DNA from: Pseudomonas asplenii
GTDB taxonomy: Bacteria > Pseudomonadota > Gammaproteobacteria > Pseudomonadales > Pseudomonadaceae
Assembly: GCF_900105475.1 (NCBI RefSeq)
Contig: NZ_LT629777.1
Span: 5,642,001 to 5,706,000, forward strand
Reading direction: 5' to 3'
Length of the DNA stretch: 64,000 bases
In this document: positions 35,282 through 43,528 of the stretch, piece after piece
Layout: each line of letters opens with the position of its first letter
Position numbering within the stretch: position 1 is the first letter of the stretch
Translations under genes and position numbers: made by a program
The notes under the pieces: model-generated
Told to the model about the DNA's origin: nothing
Seen by the model: only the letters and a program-made list of their open reading frames with translations
Databases searched by the model: none

Positions 35282-35941
35282 ATGCACGCCATCCCCGCTC
35301 ATGAAATCGCCGGCCATTGCCTGCAGGCTTTCACTCAACTCGTACCGGCCAGCCAGGCGGCGTTCTATTGCGTCGATCGACAACTGCAAGCCCGCGACTT
35401 CCGGCTGTATGGCATGAGCGGCGAGATGCACCGCGACTACCTGGACAACTACCGTCAGTTCGATCCTTTGCAACCGCGCAATTGCCTATCCAGTGGGCTG
35501 GCGGTGGTACCGCTGAATTTCGCCATGGCCAGGCAGCCGCCCCGTGACAGCCGCCGCTATCGCGACTTCCTGCAGCGCTACGGTGTGGTCGATGTGGTAG
35601 AGGTCGTCGCCCTTGGCGCCGACCAGCCACAGGCGGCCATTTCCTTGCTGCGCACCGCAGAACAAGGGGCCTTCACCGGTGACCAGTTAGCCCAGCTCAC
35701 GGCCTTGCAGGCGTTGCTGCAAATGGCGGTGGCCAATATGCAGCCCTGTGACGATGCACTGGCCGGGCTCACTCCCAGAGAGCGCGAGATCGCCTGGTTG
35801 TTGCGCCAGGGCGCGAGCAACAAGCAATTGGCCCTGGACCTGGACGTCGGCCTGCCCACCATCAAAACCCACCTCATCCACCTGTTCCGCAAGATCGGCG
35901 TCACCAACCGTACCGAGCTGGTCGCAGCACTGTTTCTGTAA
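35282..35941 (+). CDS. LuxR-family transcriptional regulator
   Basis: 219 residues. The C-terminal GerE-type HTH is clear (LTPREREIAWLLRQGASNKQLALDLDV, TIKTHLIHLFRKIGVTNRTEL). The N-terminal 150 residues look GAF-like, without the receiver Asp or an acyl-homoserine-lactone pocket, so it is probably a small-molecule sensor. The ATG at 35282 is preferred to a TTG six bases earlier. It sits between the oxidase-cupin unit and moaF and is likely the local regulator of one or both. Confidence 0.85.
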   Translation: MHAIPAHEIAGHCLQAFTQLVPASQAAFYCVDRQLQARDFRLYGMSGEMHRDYLDNYRQFDPLQPRNCLSSGLAVVPLNFAMARQPPRDSRRYRDFLQRYGVVDVVEVVALGADQPQAAISLLRTAEQGAFTGDQLAQLTALQALLQMAVANMQPCDDALAGLTPREREIAWLLRQGASNKQLALDLDVGLPTIKTHLIHLFRKIGVTNRTELVAALFL

Positions 35942-36026
35942 GCGGGCTCAACCATTCGGTTGATAGGCGCCCCCCTGTCCCCACGGCATGATCCCGGTTG
36001 TGAATTTCATCAACCGGAGCCACACC

Positions 36027-36848
36027 ATGAGCACACCCTCGGACTGGATCACAGTAGGCGCCCTCGCCGACGGTTTCGCCCCCGACGCATTTATCCTGCC
36101 CAATCTGGCCGACCTCAGCGGCAAGAGCTTCACGCTGCACTTCGCCAACGGCTGGCAGATCGAACACCGTTTCGACGCCGAGGTCCTGCACTGGAACGCC
36201 GCCGACGGTCACTCCAGCGGTTCGGCCACCTACCGCGCCACGTCGGTGCGATCGGGCCTGTATCTGGTCGACTTCATCAAGCACGAAGCAGGTCAGGCCT
36301 GGTCGATCAGCCTGGTGCTGGACACTGCCACGTCATCGTTCACCGCCGTGATCGGCCGTATGCCGAGCCGCGAGCAAACCGAAGAAGGCCTGTACAGTCG
36401 CGCCCTTGCTGGCAAGGCCCTGACCTCGGTCGAAGTGGACTTCCTGCACGGCAGCCTGGATCAACCCTGGCAGGCCGGCCAGTGCCCCCATGCGCCCACC
36501 CGGGAACTGACCGGCTTGCGCAACCTGTATCGCTACAGCCCCAGCGAAGTGTACGAACATCTCTATCTGAACGAACAGTTCTATGCCTGGCAGTGCCTCA
36601 AAGGCGTCGAGCAGGGCCTGTGTGACACCGATCGCTGCCACTACTACAAGATTGCCGATCAACTGTATCTGTTCGTCTGGCGCGAGAAGATCATCCCGAC
36701 CCTCGGCCTGGTCCTGATCGATCTGCAAAAGCACCGCAGCGACGGCAAGATCTTCGGCTATGCAGGTTCGTCCTTCGATGAGCTGTCCAACTTCCCGATC
36801 AGTTCCTACTGCCAGGTGCTCAACCATACGGAGTATCCCGATGCCTGA
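36027..36848 (+). CDS. moaF: MoaF-family protein
   Basis: 273 residues. Resembles MoaF, a two-domain protein first known from the Klebsiella monoamine (tyramine) regulon and of unknown reaction. An N-terminal domain (PNLADLSGKSFTLHFANGW) is followed by a longer C-terminal domain (YRYSPSEVYEHLYLNEQFYAWQCLKG, LGLVLIDLQKHRSDGKIFGY). The older label of molybdenum cofactor protein F is misleading. GGAG seven bases before the ATG at 36027 sets the start. Its end overlaps the first dehydrogenase by 8 bp, giving a coupled moaF-SDR-SDR unit. Confidence 0.8.
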   Translation: MSTPSDWITVGALADGFAPDAFILPNLADLSGKSFTLHFANGWQIEHRFDAEVLHWNAADGHSSGSATYRATSVRSGLYLVDFIKHEAGQAWSISLVLDTATSSFTAVIGRMPSREQTEEGLYSRALAGKALTSVEVDFLHGSLDQPWQAGQCPHAPTRELTGLRNLYRYSPSEVYEHLYLNEQFYAWQCLKGVEQGLCDTDRCHYYKIADQLYLFVWREKIIPTLGLVLIDLQKHRSDGKIFGYAGSSFDELSNFPISSYCQVLNHTEYPDA

Positions 36849-37641
36849 TCCGCGTACCCTCGTCATCACCGGCGCCGGCACGGGGATCGGAGCAGCTTGC
36901 GCCCGGCTGTACGCCGCCGAAGGAGCCAACCTGGTATTGATCGGTCGCCGTCGCGAACCTCTGGAGCAGGTCGCCCAGCAAACCGGGGGGCTGATCCTGG
37001 TCGGCGATGCGGCCTGCCCGGAAACCTGGGAGGACTTTATCGCGCAGATCCGCGCACGCTACGGGCGCCTCGATGTACTGCTGGCCTGCGCCGGGGGGCA
37101 TGGCCTGGGCAGCGCCACCCAGACCAGCCCACCAACCTGGGAGGCCGCATTGCGCAGCAACCTGGACAGCGCGTTCTATAGTGCCCGGGCCTGCCTGCCG
37201 CTGCTGATCGAAAGTGCCGGCAACATCGTGCTCCTCGGCTCCATCGCCTCGCTGGCCGCCGGGCCCGAGGTGTGCGGTTACACCACCGCCAAACACGCGC
37301 TGCTCGGGCTCAATCGCTCCCTGGCCCGGGACTACGGACCACGCGGCGTGCGCGTCAACGCGGTCTGTCCGGGGTGGGTGACCACTCCGATGGCCGACCA
37401 GGAAATGCAGCCCTTGATGAAGGCTCATGGCGAAACGCTGCAGCAAGCCTACGCACGCGTATGTGCCGATGTCCCGCTACGCCGCCCCGCCAGCGCCGAA
37501 GAAATCGCCAGGGTATGTCACTTCCTGGCGGGGCCCGGCGCCTCGATCATCACCGGTGCAAGCATCGTCGCCGATGGCGGTTCGAGCATCGTCGATGTGC
37601 CCACACTGGCCTATGCCCATCTGGAGAACACACATGCCTGA
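36841..37641 (+). CDS. Short-chain dehydrogenase/reductase, first of a pair
   Basis: 266 residues, classical SDR. Cofactor motif ITGAGTGIGAACA, structural motif LLACAGG in place of the usual NAG, catalytic Ser in LLGSIASLAAG, YTTAKHA with Tyr and Lys, and VNAVCPGWVTTPM. Its ATG lies inside the moaF end and its own stop overlaps the next SDR by 8 bp. Likely oxidises or reduces an alcohol/ketone made from an aromatic amine (for example a beta-hydroxylated side chain), but no substrate is shown. Confidence 0.85.
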   Translation: MPDPRTLVITGAGTGIGAACARLYAAEGANLVLIGRRREPLEQVAQQTGGLILVGDAACPETWEDFIAQIRARYGRLDVLLACAGGHGLGSATQTSPPTWEAALRSNLDSAFYSARACLPLLIESAGNIVLLGSIASLAAGPEVCGYTTAKHALLGLNRSLARDYGPRGVRVNAVCPGWVTTPMADQEMQPLMKAHGETLQQAYARVCADVPLRRPASAEEIARVCHFLAGPGASIITGASIVADGGSSIVDVPTLAYAHLENTHA

Positions 37642-38404
37642 TGCCCTGGATTTCAGCGGTAAAACCGTACTGGTCACCGGCGGTGCGCAAGGCATCGGCC
37701 AAGCCATCGTCGAAGCGTTCGCCAAGCGTGGCGCACGCGTGATGATCGCCGACCTTCGTCTGGCGCAAGCTCAGGTTCTGGCCGAGGACCTGAGGGCGCG
37801 AGCGTGCCAGGTCGAGGCCGTCGCCGTTGATCTGGTCGATGCGGCAGCGATATCCGAACAGGTGGGGGAATTGGAACGACGCTGGGGGCGCCTGGATATC
37901 CTGGTGCACAACGCCGGCTATTTTCCATTGACGCCATTCGCGCAGATCACCCCTGCCACGCTTGAGCGCACCCTCGCGGTCAATCTCTCGGCCCTGTTCT
38001 GGTTGACCCAGGCAGCCTTGCCGATGTTTCAGCGCCAGGGCGGTGGCTGCGTGCTGGTCACTTCCTCCGTCACCGGGCCACGGGTCGCCTATCCCGGCCT
38101 CAGTCACTATGCGGCCTCGAAAGCCGGGGTGAACGGTTTCATCCGCAGTGCCGCACTGGAATTGGCCCCCTATCAGGTACGCGTCAACGGGGTCGAACCC
38201 GGCATGATCGCAACGCCGGCCATGGACAACCTTGGCGACAGCCAGGTCAGCGCTGACATCCGTTGCCGAGTGCCACTGGGTCGGCTCGGCGCGCCGCAGG
38301 ATATTGCCGGCGCCATGCTGTTTCTGGCGTCCGATCTGGCCGCTTACATCACCGGGCAGACCCTGGTGGTGGATGGCGGATCCACGCTGCCCGAACTGAA
38401 ATAG
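37634..38404 (+). CDS. Short-chain dehydrogenase/reductase, second of a pair
   Basis: 256 residues, classical SDR: VTGGAQGIGQAIV, VHNAGYF, TSSVTGPRVAYPGLSHYAASKAG with the Ser-Tyr-Lys triad, and VVDGGSTLPELK at the end. Overlaps the preceding SDR by 8 bp, so moaF and both SDRs form one transcript. The two SDRs are clearly distinct in sequence and not a recent duplication, so they may act on consecutive intermediates or on different stereoisomers. Confidence 0.85.
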   Translation: MPDALDFSGKTVLVTGGAQGIGQAIVEAFAKRGARVMIADLRLAQAQVLAEDLRARACQVEAVAVDLVDAAAISEQVGELERRWGRLDILVHNAGYFPLTPFAQITPATLERTLAVNLSALFWLTQAALPMFQRQGGGCVLVTSSVTGPRVAYPGLSHYAASKAGVNGFIRSAALELAPYQVRVNGVEPGMIATPAMDNLGDSQVSADIRCRVPLGRLGAPQDIAGAMLFLASDLAAYITGQTLVVDGGSTLPELK

Positions 38405-38433
38405 CAAACCGCGTCCAATCGCCTGAACGACAC

Positions 38434-39042
38434 TCACGCACGGCTTGCACCTTCAAGCATCGACAGGGAATCCCTGAAGATCCACGACAAGGCCGCAAGC
38501 CGTTTGGCATAGCCTTGGGGCGTCGCATAAATCAGTTCCACATGCAGGCTGTCGACGATCCCCAGATACGCATCGCAGAATACCTCGAGCGCGCCGGGTT
38601 GCAGCTTTGCCGAGGTATACCGGGTGTGTGCAGCACGCTGGAAGCCATCGCGGATCCGCGCCAGGTAAGCCTCGAACCCCGCCGCGATGACGGCACGGAT
38701 ATCCGCTGGCGGGAAATAGGCCGTGCGCAACAGGAAACGCAGATGCGCCGACACTTCATAGCGCCCGATCAGGCGCTCCAGGTGCAACTGTCCGGGTACG
38801 CCCGGGTGTTCGGCCTCCTCCGTGAAGCACTGCACAATGTACTGATGCTCATGGTTCAGGGCGATCTCGAACACCTTCCTGAACAGCGCGTCCTTGCTGA
38901 CAAAATGCGCATACAGCGACGCCTTGCGCATGCCTGCCCTGCCCGCGATTTCGTTGAGCGATGAGGCGTCGTAACCATGATCGGCGAAATGCTCGACCGC
39001 GACTGCGCAAATGTTACTGGCCGAGAGAGTAAGTGGTTTCAT
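38434..39042 (-). CDS. TetR-family transcriptional regulator
   Basis: 202 residues. N-terminal TetR HTH with AVEHFADHGYDASSLNEIAGRAGMRKASLYAHFVSKDALF pattern (helix 3 RKASLYAHF). The C-terminal ligand domain is of the TetR_C kind seen near aromatic and fatty-acid genes. Convergent with the SDR pair and 15 bp downstream of the FeaR-like gene in the same direction, so the two may share a transcript. Effector unknown. Confidence 0.86.
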   Translation of the reverse strand: MKPLTLSASNICAVAVEHFADHGYDASSLNEIAGRAGMRKASLYAHFVSKDALFRKVFEIALNHEHQYIVQCFTEEAEHPGVPGQLHLERLIGRYEVSAHLRFLLRTAYFPPADIRAVIAAGFEAYLARIRDGFQRAAHTRYTSAKLQPGALEVFCDAYLGIVDSLHVELIYATPQGYAKRLAALSWIFRDSLSMLEGASRA

Positions 39043-39057
39043 GGTTCGATCAATAAC

Positions 39058-40020
39058 CTAGGCCGCTCCGACCGCCTGCTGCAAATGCGTGGAACGAAAA
39101 TCCTTGGGCGACAGGTCGAATTGCTTCTTGAACGATCGGCTGAAGTGAGCAGAATCGGTAAAACCCCACTTGTAGGCGATCGACGTGATCGACTCGCTCT
39201 TGAGGAACGGGTTGGTCAGGTCATCGGCGCTGCGCTTGAGCCGCGCACGCTGGATGTAGCGACAGACGCTGTCATCCTGCTCTTCGAACAGACGGTACAA
39301 GTGACGCACCGAAATGTTCAGGCGACTGGCCAGGCCCACGGGGCTCAAACCAGGCTGGGTCAGCGACTCGTCGATAACTTTCTGTACATAGCTGCGCAGG
39401 TTACTGCCCTGCAGGGAGGCAATGTTCTCATCCGCAGTATCGTTCACTTCAAAGGCTGAACCCAGCAGGGAGACAACGGCCGCCTGCAGCGCCTCGGCCT
39501 CGTCCAGCGAATCCTGCGCCCCCAGTCCCTCGCGGCAGAGCTGGTCCATCAACACATGGAGCATCCGCCCGCAGGCCTTGCGGGAAGATATCTTGCCGAA
39601 GGTTTTCGAGGCGCCTCCCAACTGCTTGCAGACTTCGTTGCGTGAGAGGGACAGGGACGCATGTTCAATAAGGCCAAAAGGGCTGATTTCGATCGAGCCG
39701 GTGGAGTCCATCAGCAACATATCGCCGGGGGCCAACTGAATGACCTGGCCGTTCTGGGTAATCTGGCAATAACCGCTACGTTGGCTGACGAGGAAGCAAT
39801 GCTGGTCCATGTCGTGATCGGCATTGGGTCGCTCGCGCTTGATCAGACCGGCATTGGTGCGCAGGTTGGCCAGTGACAGACCACCGCGCGAGAGCTTGGA
39901 AACCTCACCGATGAACAGTGAAGGGTTAAAGGCCAGTTCAGTGTCGAAATGGCCACAGGCCGCTCGTAAATCCCGAGTCCAGGTTTCCAATCCGGAGTGC
40001 GCTGGCTGATAGGTACTCAT
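39058..40020 (-). CDS. FeaR-like AraC-family regulator of amine catabolism
   Basis: 320 residues. The N-terminal sensor (QHCFLVSQRSGYCQITQNGQVIQLAPGDMLLMDSTG) and the C-terminal HTH pair (VGLASRLNISVRHLYRLFEE; IAYKWGFTDSAHFSRSFKKQF) match the FeaR/AraC_binding_2 type. FeaR activates tynA (tyramine oxidase) and feaB in E. coli. GGAG precedes the ATG. A TAACATGTTA palindrome lies 40 bp upstream. Its likely targets here are the feaB-like gene at 45970, the amine permease and the FAD oxidase. Confidence 0.82.
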   Translation of the reverse strand: MSTYQPAHSGLETWTRDLRAACGHFDTELAFNPSLFIGEVSKLSRGGLSLANLRTNAGLIKRERPNADHDMDQHCFLVSQRSGYCQITQNGQVIQLAPGDMLLMDSTGSIEISPFGLIEHASLSLSRNEVCKQLGGASKTFGKISSRKACGRMLHVLMDQLCREGLGAQDSLDEAEALQAAVVSLLGSAFEVNDTADENIASLQGSNLRSYVQKVIDESLTQPGLSPVGLASRLNISVRHLYRLFEEQDDSVCRYIQRARLKRSADDLTNPFLKSESITSIAYKWGFTDSAHFSRSFKKQFDLSPKDFRSTHLQQAVGAA

Positions 40021-40059
40021 GGTAGCTCCACCGTGGCTTCTTGTTTTTGTTGCGCAATA

Positions 40060-40073
40060 GTTAACATGTTATC
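40060..40073. promoter_or_regulatory. GTTAACATGTTATC site upstream of the FeaR-like gene
   Basis: GTTAA with CATG and TTATC: one half matches the HpaR-type operator exactly and the other diverges. It contains a 10-bp perfect palindrome, TAACATGTTA (40061-40070). It may be a weak member of the operator set. Confidence 0.3.
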
Positions 40074-40136
40074 TATATGCACGCAACCCGTACATGATGC
40101 CCACGGTAGAAGCACTAATGATGCCAATCCTCACGC

Positions 40137-40757
40137 TCAGAGCGTACCCAACACCCGCTGAAAACCGGCGAGAACACTGAACAAGCCTTCGCGCTGCGCG
40201 CCGCTCAAGGCGATGTAGCGACGAAAGGCCGGCATGCGGTTGACCACCTCGCTGCCGCCCATGTGCTCAAGCCGAACGTGCCATTGCTGTCCGTCCAGCT
40301 CGATGCGCAAGTGTTTGAAGTCCAGCTTCATCAGGGCCTCATACAAGGCCCGATCTTCCTTCAGACCGGCCTGGAGTCCAGCCAGCAGGGTCGGGGCGCC
40401 AGCGCGTTGCCGACACACCAGGCCGGTACGCCGAAGCGACCCGCTGTGGTGCAGCTCGAAACGGGCACTGCCCTGCTTGAAGGCTGGCACGCTGATCAGG
40501 AACTCAGTCATGACCAGGTGCATCAGCAACTGCGACTCGGTGCGCTCGACCACGTCGACCTGAAGGTCGATAGTTTCCAGACAAAAGGTTGCACGCCCTC
40601 CCTCGGTCAAGGCAAAACTCGTCAGCCCAAGATTACGCCTCAGGTACTCAAGCGTGATCCCTGGTCTGTAACCGGCCGGAGCGCGCCCGGCACCGAACAC
40701 CTCAGAGAGCTTTTGCAGCCGCCTGGAAATCTGTGTGGTGAGGGTTGCCAGACTCAT
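40137..40757 (-). CDS. DUF3156 family protein
   Basis: 206 residues, no signal peptide, no membrane span. Recognised as the pseudomonad DUF3156 group (YRPGITLEYLRRNLGLTSFAL; HLRIELDGQQWHVRLEHMGGSEVVNRMPAFRRYI). Function unknown. AAGGAG before the ATG is strong, and the gene starts 56 bp inside the 3' end of the permease gene, so its product may assist or regulate the transporter. Confidence 0.8.
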   Translation of the reverse strand: MSLATLTTQISRRLQKLSEVFGAGRAPAGYRPGITLEYLRRNLGLTSFALTEGGRATFCLETIDLQVDVVERTESQLLMHLVMTEFLISVPAFKQGSARFELHHSGSLRRTGLVCRQRAGAPTLLAGLQAGLKEDRALYEALMKLDFKHLRIELDGQQWHVRLEHMGGSEVVNRMPAFRRYIALSGAQREGLFSVLAGFQRVLGTL

Positions 40758-42201
40758 GGGAAAACTCCTTGGCCAGCACTTCTTCTACCGAAGCCGGCTT
40801 GAATGGATTGACCTTTTGCACCACCAATGTCCAAAACAGCGCGTATGAAGCGGTGATGGCGAGCATCACCGCAAAAGGCACGTAGATGTCCGCAGGATTC
40901 ATGCCTGGTGGGGTAATGAACCCCATGCCCAGCAAGATACCGGCACTGGAAAGAATCTGTGGCAGCGGGAAGAACGGCGAGCGATAGGCCCGTGGCAGAT
41001 CGGGGCGACGAATCCGCAGGATGACCACCGACAGCGTCACCAGCAGATAGGCAAAACTCCAGGCACACACGGCGGCCAGCACCAGGTGCATGATGTTGTC
41101 GGTGTTGCCACGCAGGTACAGCGCATGCAGGCACGGAATCAGCACCGCCACCAGGATACACAGAAGAGGCGTCTTGAAACGCGGATGCAGGTAGGTGAAC
41201 GCTTTGGGCAGTGCGCCGTCGACCGCCATCCCGTAGAGAATCCGTGGTACTCCTGCCATCAGCGTATTGATGGTTGCCGCTCCGGCAAACAGGAAGCCAA
41301 TACCCAGCCACATCGGCCCGATATCACCCATCAGTTGCTCGGCGAATTTCGGAATCGCCATCGGGGTGTCCAGCAGATGCGTGCCGCTTGCGGCATCCAA
41401 CAGCACATTTTCGACCTGGCGCTTCATCGCCGCGCCATAGATAAACATGCACGTGGCAACGCTCAGCAAGCCTAAAATCATGGCCTTGGGCATGGTCTTG
41501 GCCGAATTGCGCAGGTCCGGGGCCAGCGGCGTGACGAACTCACAACCGACAAACATGAACATGGCCATCCCCACCAGCGACAGAACGGTGATCAGGTCGG
41601 TGCCCACCAGTGAGACGCCGAACCAGCCGTCCAGTTGCACCGCCGGAGCCGCGATCAGCCCCAGCACGCCAAACACCATCAAGGTGGTCCACATGCCGAA
41701 GGTGAGGATGATTTCGGCCCGGCCGAAGGCGCTGACGCCAAAGGCATTGAGAATGCCGAACACCACGACAAACCCGACCCCGAGCAACCAGGAACCCCCG
41801 GCCGAATCGGCAAGGGTGTTGAGGTGTTCGAAGTTGACCAGCGCCATGACGCCGGAAAGAATGGTTTCGGCGGTTCCGGCGAATACGTGCACGATCAGGT
41901 ACGCCGACAACGTGCCCGTGATCGCGAAGAAACGGCCCATACCGCAATTGATATAGTCGTAGACCGAACCCGTGGTCGGCAGGATCGAGGCGGCTTCAGC
42001 AAAGCTGCTCGCCTGAGCCAGCATCATGACCACCGCTATCAGCATGGCCAGCGCGAAGGCGCTGCCGCCTATCCCGAACCCCATGGTCGCGGTGAGAATC
42101 ACCGGACTGGCCATGATCAGGCCAATGGTGCTGGCCAGCGCGGTCGGAAAACCGACACTGCCCCGTTTCAGATGCTGCGTGAGCCGGTCATCGATCGACA
42201 T
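40702..42201 (-). CDS. APC-superfamily amino acid/amine permease
   Basis: 499 residues, about 12 membrane spans, APC family (ASTIGLIMASPVILTATMGFGIGG in TM1; FAEAASILPTTGSVYDYINCGMG). The ATG at 42201 with GAGGA nine bases upstream is preferred to the frame start at 42252. Given its neighbours (FeaR-like regulator, FAD amine oxidase) it probably imports an aromatic amine or aromatic amino acid. It overlaps the DUF3156 gene by 56 bp. Confidence 0.85.
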   Translation of the reverse strand: MSIDDRLTQHLKRGSVGFPTALASTIGLIMASPVILTATMGFGIGGSAFALAMLIAVVMMLAQASSFAEAASILPTTGSVYDYINCGMGRFFAITGTLSAYLIVHVFAGTAETILSGVMALVNFEHLNTLADSAGGSWLLGVGFVVVFGILNAFGVSAFGRAEIILTFGMWTTLMVFGVLGLIAAPAVQLDGWFGVSLVGTDLITVLSLVGMAMFMFVGCEFVTPLAPDLRNSAKTMPKAMILGLLSVATCMFIYGAAMKRQVENVLLDAASGTHLLDTPMAIPKFAEQLMGDIGPMWLGIGFLFAGAATINTLMAGVPRILYGMAVDGALPKAFTYLHPRFKTPLLCILVAVLIPCLHALYLRGNTDNIMHLVLAAVCAWSFAYLLVTLSVVILRIRRPDLPRAYRSPFFPLPQILSSAGILLGMGFITPPGMNPADIYVPFAVMLAITASYALFWTLVVQKVNPFKPASVEEVLAKEFSHESGNPHHTDFQAAAKAL

Positions 42202-42312
42202 GGTACGAATCCTCGAAAGCGAATTTCTCAGTGGATGCATCGAGCCGTACAAGGAGCTGGCGAAAAAGTCCTTCCTGGCCAGTCCCTGATCGAAACGGCA
42301 TCGAGCGTGAAA

Positions 42313-43353
42313 TCAATGTGCACCTCCACTGCCCCGATCGTCTTGCCCGTGTCTGCCGTCGTTTTTGTTGCTGCCTGCCAAGGCCTGCCTGTGCTGGTGC
42401 AACATCGTCTGAATCTGAACGGTCGCCTGCCGGGTATTTTCCGCCAGCTTGCGCACCTCATCGGCCACCACTGAAAACCCGCGCCCGACTTCTCCGGCCC
42501 TGGCCGCTTCGATGGCAGCGTTCAAGGCCAGCAGGTTGGTCTGGTCGGCAATACCCTTGATGACGGTCACCACCGTCGCGATCTGGTCGTAGGTGGAGCG
42601 ATTGTGCTCAAGCATGTTTTGATGGGCGGTCCTGGCCGACTGCTCATCACTGATGTCGCGTACGGCGCCGATCACTCGCGTCAAACAGCCCTGCGCGTCC
42701 CGCACGGCTCGACCGCGCTCGCGACACCAGATATAGCCACGGGTCTTGTGGCGCATCCGGTACTCAAACACGTATTCACCGCTGCCATGGGGGGCAAGGA
42801 TCTCCCGCTCGAAGATCGCCATGATGTTTGGCAGATCATCCGGATGGGTGATGTTGACCTGGCTCTCCCAGCCATCGGGCAGCTCATGGGCGGCATACCC
42901 GAGAAGAAGACGAAACTGATTGAAGATACGCATCTGGCTATGCGGATCCTGAATGTCACCGTTCACCACGGTGATGTCCCAACAGCCTTCGGTCATGGTC
43001 GATAGCAGCAGCTCCCAGATCTGCCTCTCCTGCTCCTGCTGGCCCAAGTGCTTCGCGCATGCCTGCAACTCGGCTACCAGCGCTTGCTCACGATGCCCGC
43101 CCTGCTCCAGTTGTTGGCCGAGTGCTGCAAGCGCCTGCTCGCTGCGCGTCCATTGGGCGGACCTGTCCCTGGCTGAAGCCTCGGCCAGCAGCAATTGCCG
43201 GGCAGCTTGCCGTTTTTGTGTCGCGAGTTGCTCAAGACACGCCTGCACCGCCGGATAACCCTGCAACACCTGGGTTTCACTCATCTCACCGGCCAGCAAT
43301 GTTTCGAGGATTGCAGCGACATCCTGCATTGGTCTCTTTTTCTTGAAGAACAT
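42313..43353 (-). CDS. Soluble PAS-domain chemoreceptor-like protein
   Basis: 346 residues without any membrane segment. An Ala/Gln-rich coiled coil (residues about 20-120) is followed by a PAS domain (about 140-235; [42 protein letters not shown]). It ends in only the tip of an MCP signalling hairpin ([36 protein letters not shown]). HAMP and the methylation helices are missing. The tail after [12 protein letters not shown] is low-complexity and may mark truncation. It sits between amine-transport and hydroxylase genes, so it could link amine or hydroxyphenylacetate metabolism to chemotaxis. Confidence 0.82.
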   Translation of the reverse strand: MFFKKKRPMQDVAAILETLLAGEMSETQVLQGYPAVQACLEQLATQKRQAARQLLLAEASARDRSAQWTRSEQALAALGQQLEQGGHREQALVAELQACAKHLGQQEQERQIWELLLSTMTEGCWDITVVNGDIQDPHSQMRIFNQFRLLLGYAAHELPDGWESQVNITHPDDLPNIMAIFEREILAPHGSGEYVFEYRMRHKTRGYIWCRERGRAVRDAQGCLTRVIGAVRDISDEQSARTAHQNMLEHNRSTYDQIATVVTVIKGIADQTNLLALNAAIEAARAGEVGRGFSVVADEVRKLAENTRQATVQIQTMLHQHRQALAGSNKNDGRHGQDDRGSGGAH

Positions 43354-43487
43354 CTGTCGGTCCTACGCTCGTCGAGTCGCAAGACTGGATCTGATCGCAA
43401 ACGACCAATGATTGCTTGTCCCAGACTGCATAGCCGCTTGTGCCAGGCTGCCAACGACAAAAACACCTCGAGCCAGGAACGTGATGC

Positions 43488-43522
43488 AAAAAAATCCGAT
43501 GTCCTGGCCGACATCGGATTTT
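43488..43522 (-). terminator. Strong intrinsic terminator after the flavin reductase gene
   Basis: Perfect 13-bp stem (AAAATCCGATGTC and its complement, arms 43491-43503 and 43510-43522) with a 6-nt loop, followed on the minus strand by seven T. Ends the minus-strand C1/C2 hydroxylase transcript. Confidence 0.85.
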
Positions 43523-43528
43523 CGAGGA

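Noticed and set aside
35988..36848. Molybdenum cofactor biosynthesis as the role of the moaF gene
   Set aside because: The name MoaF comes from a monoamine regulon; no molybdenum cofactor genes or molybdoenzymes are nearby.
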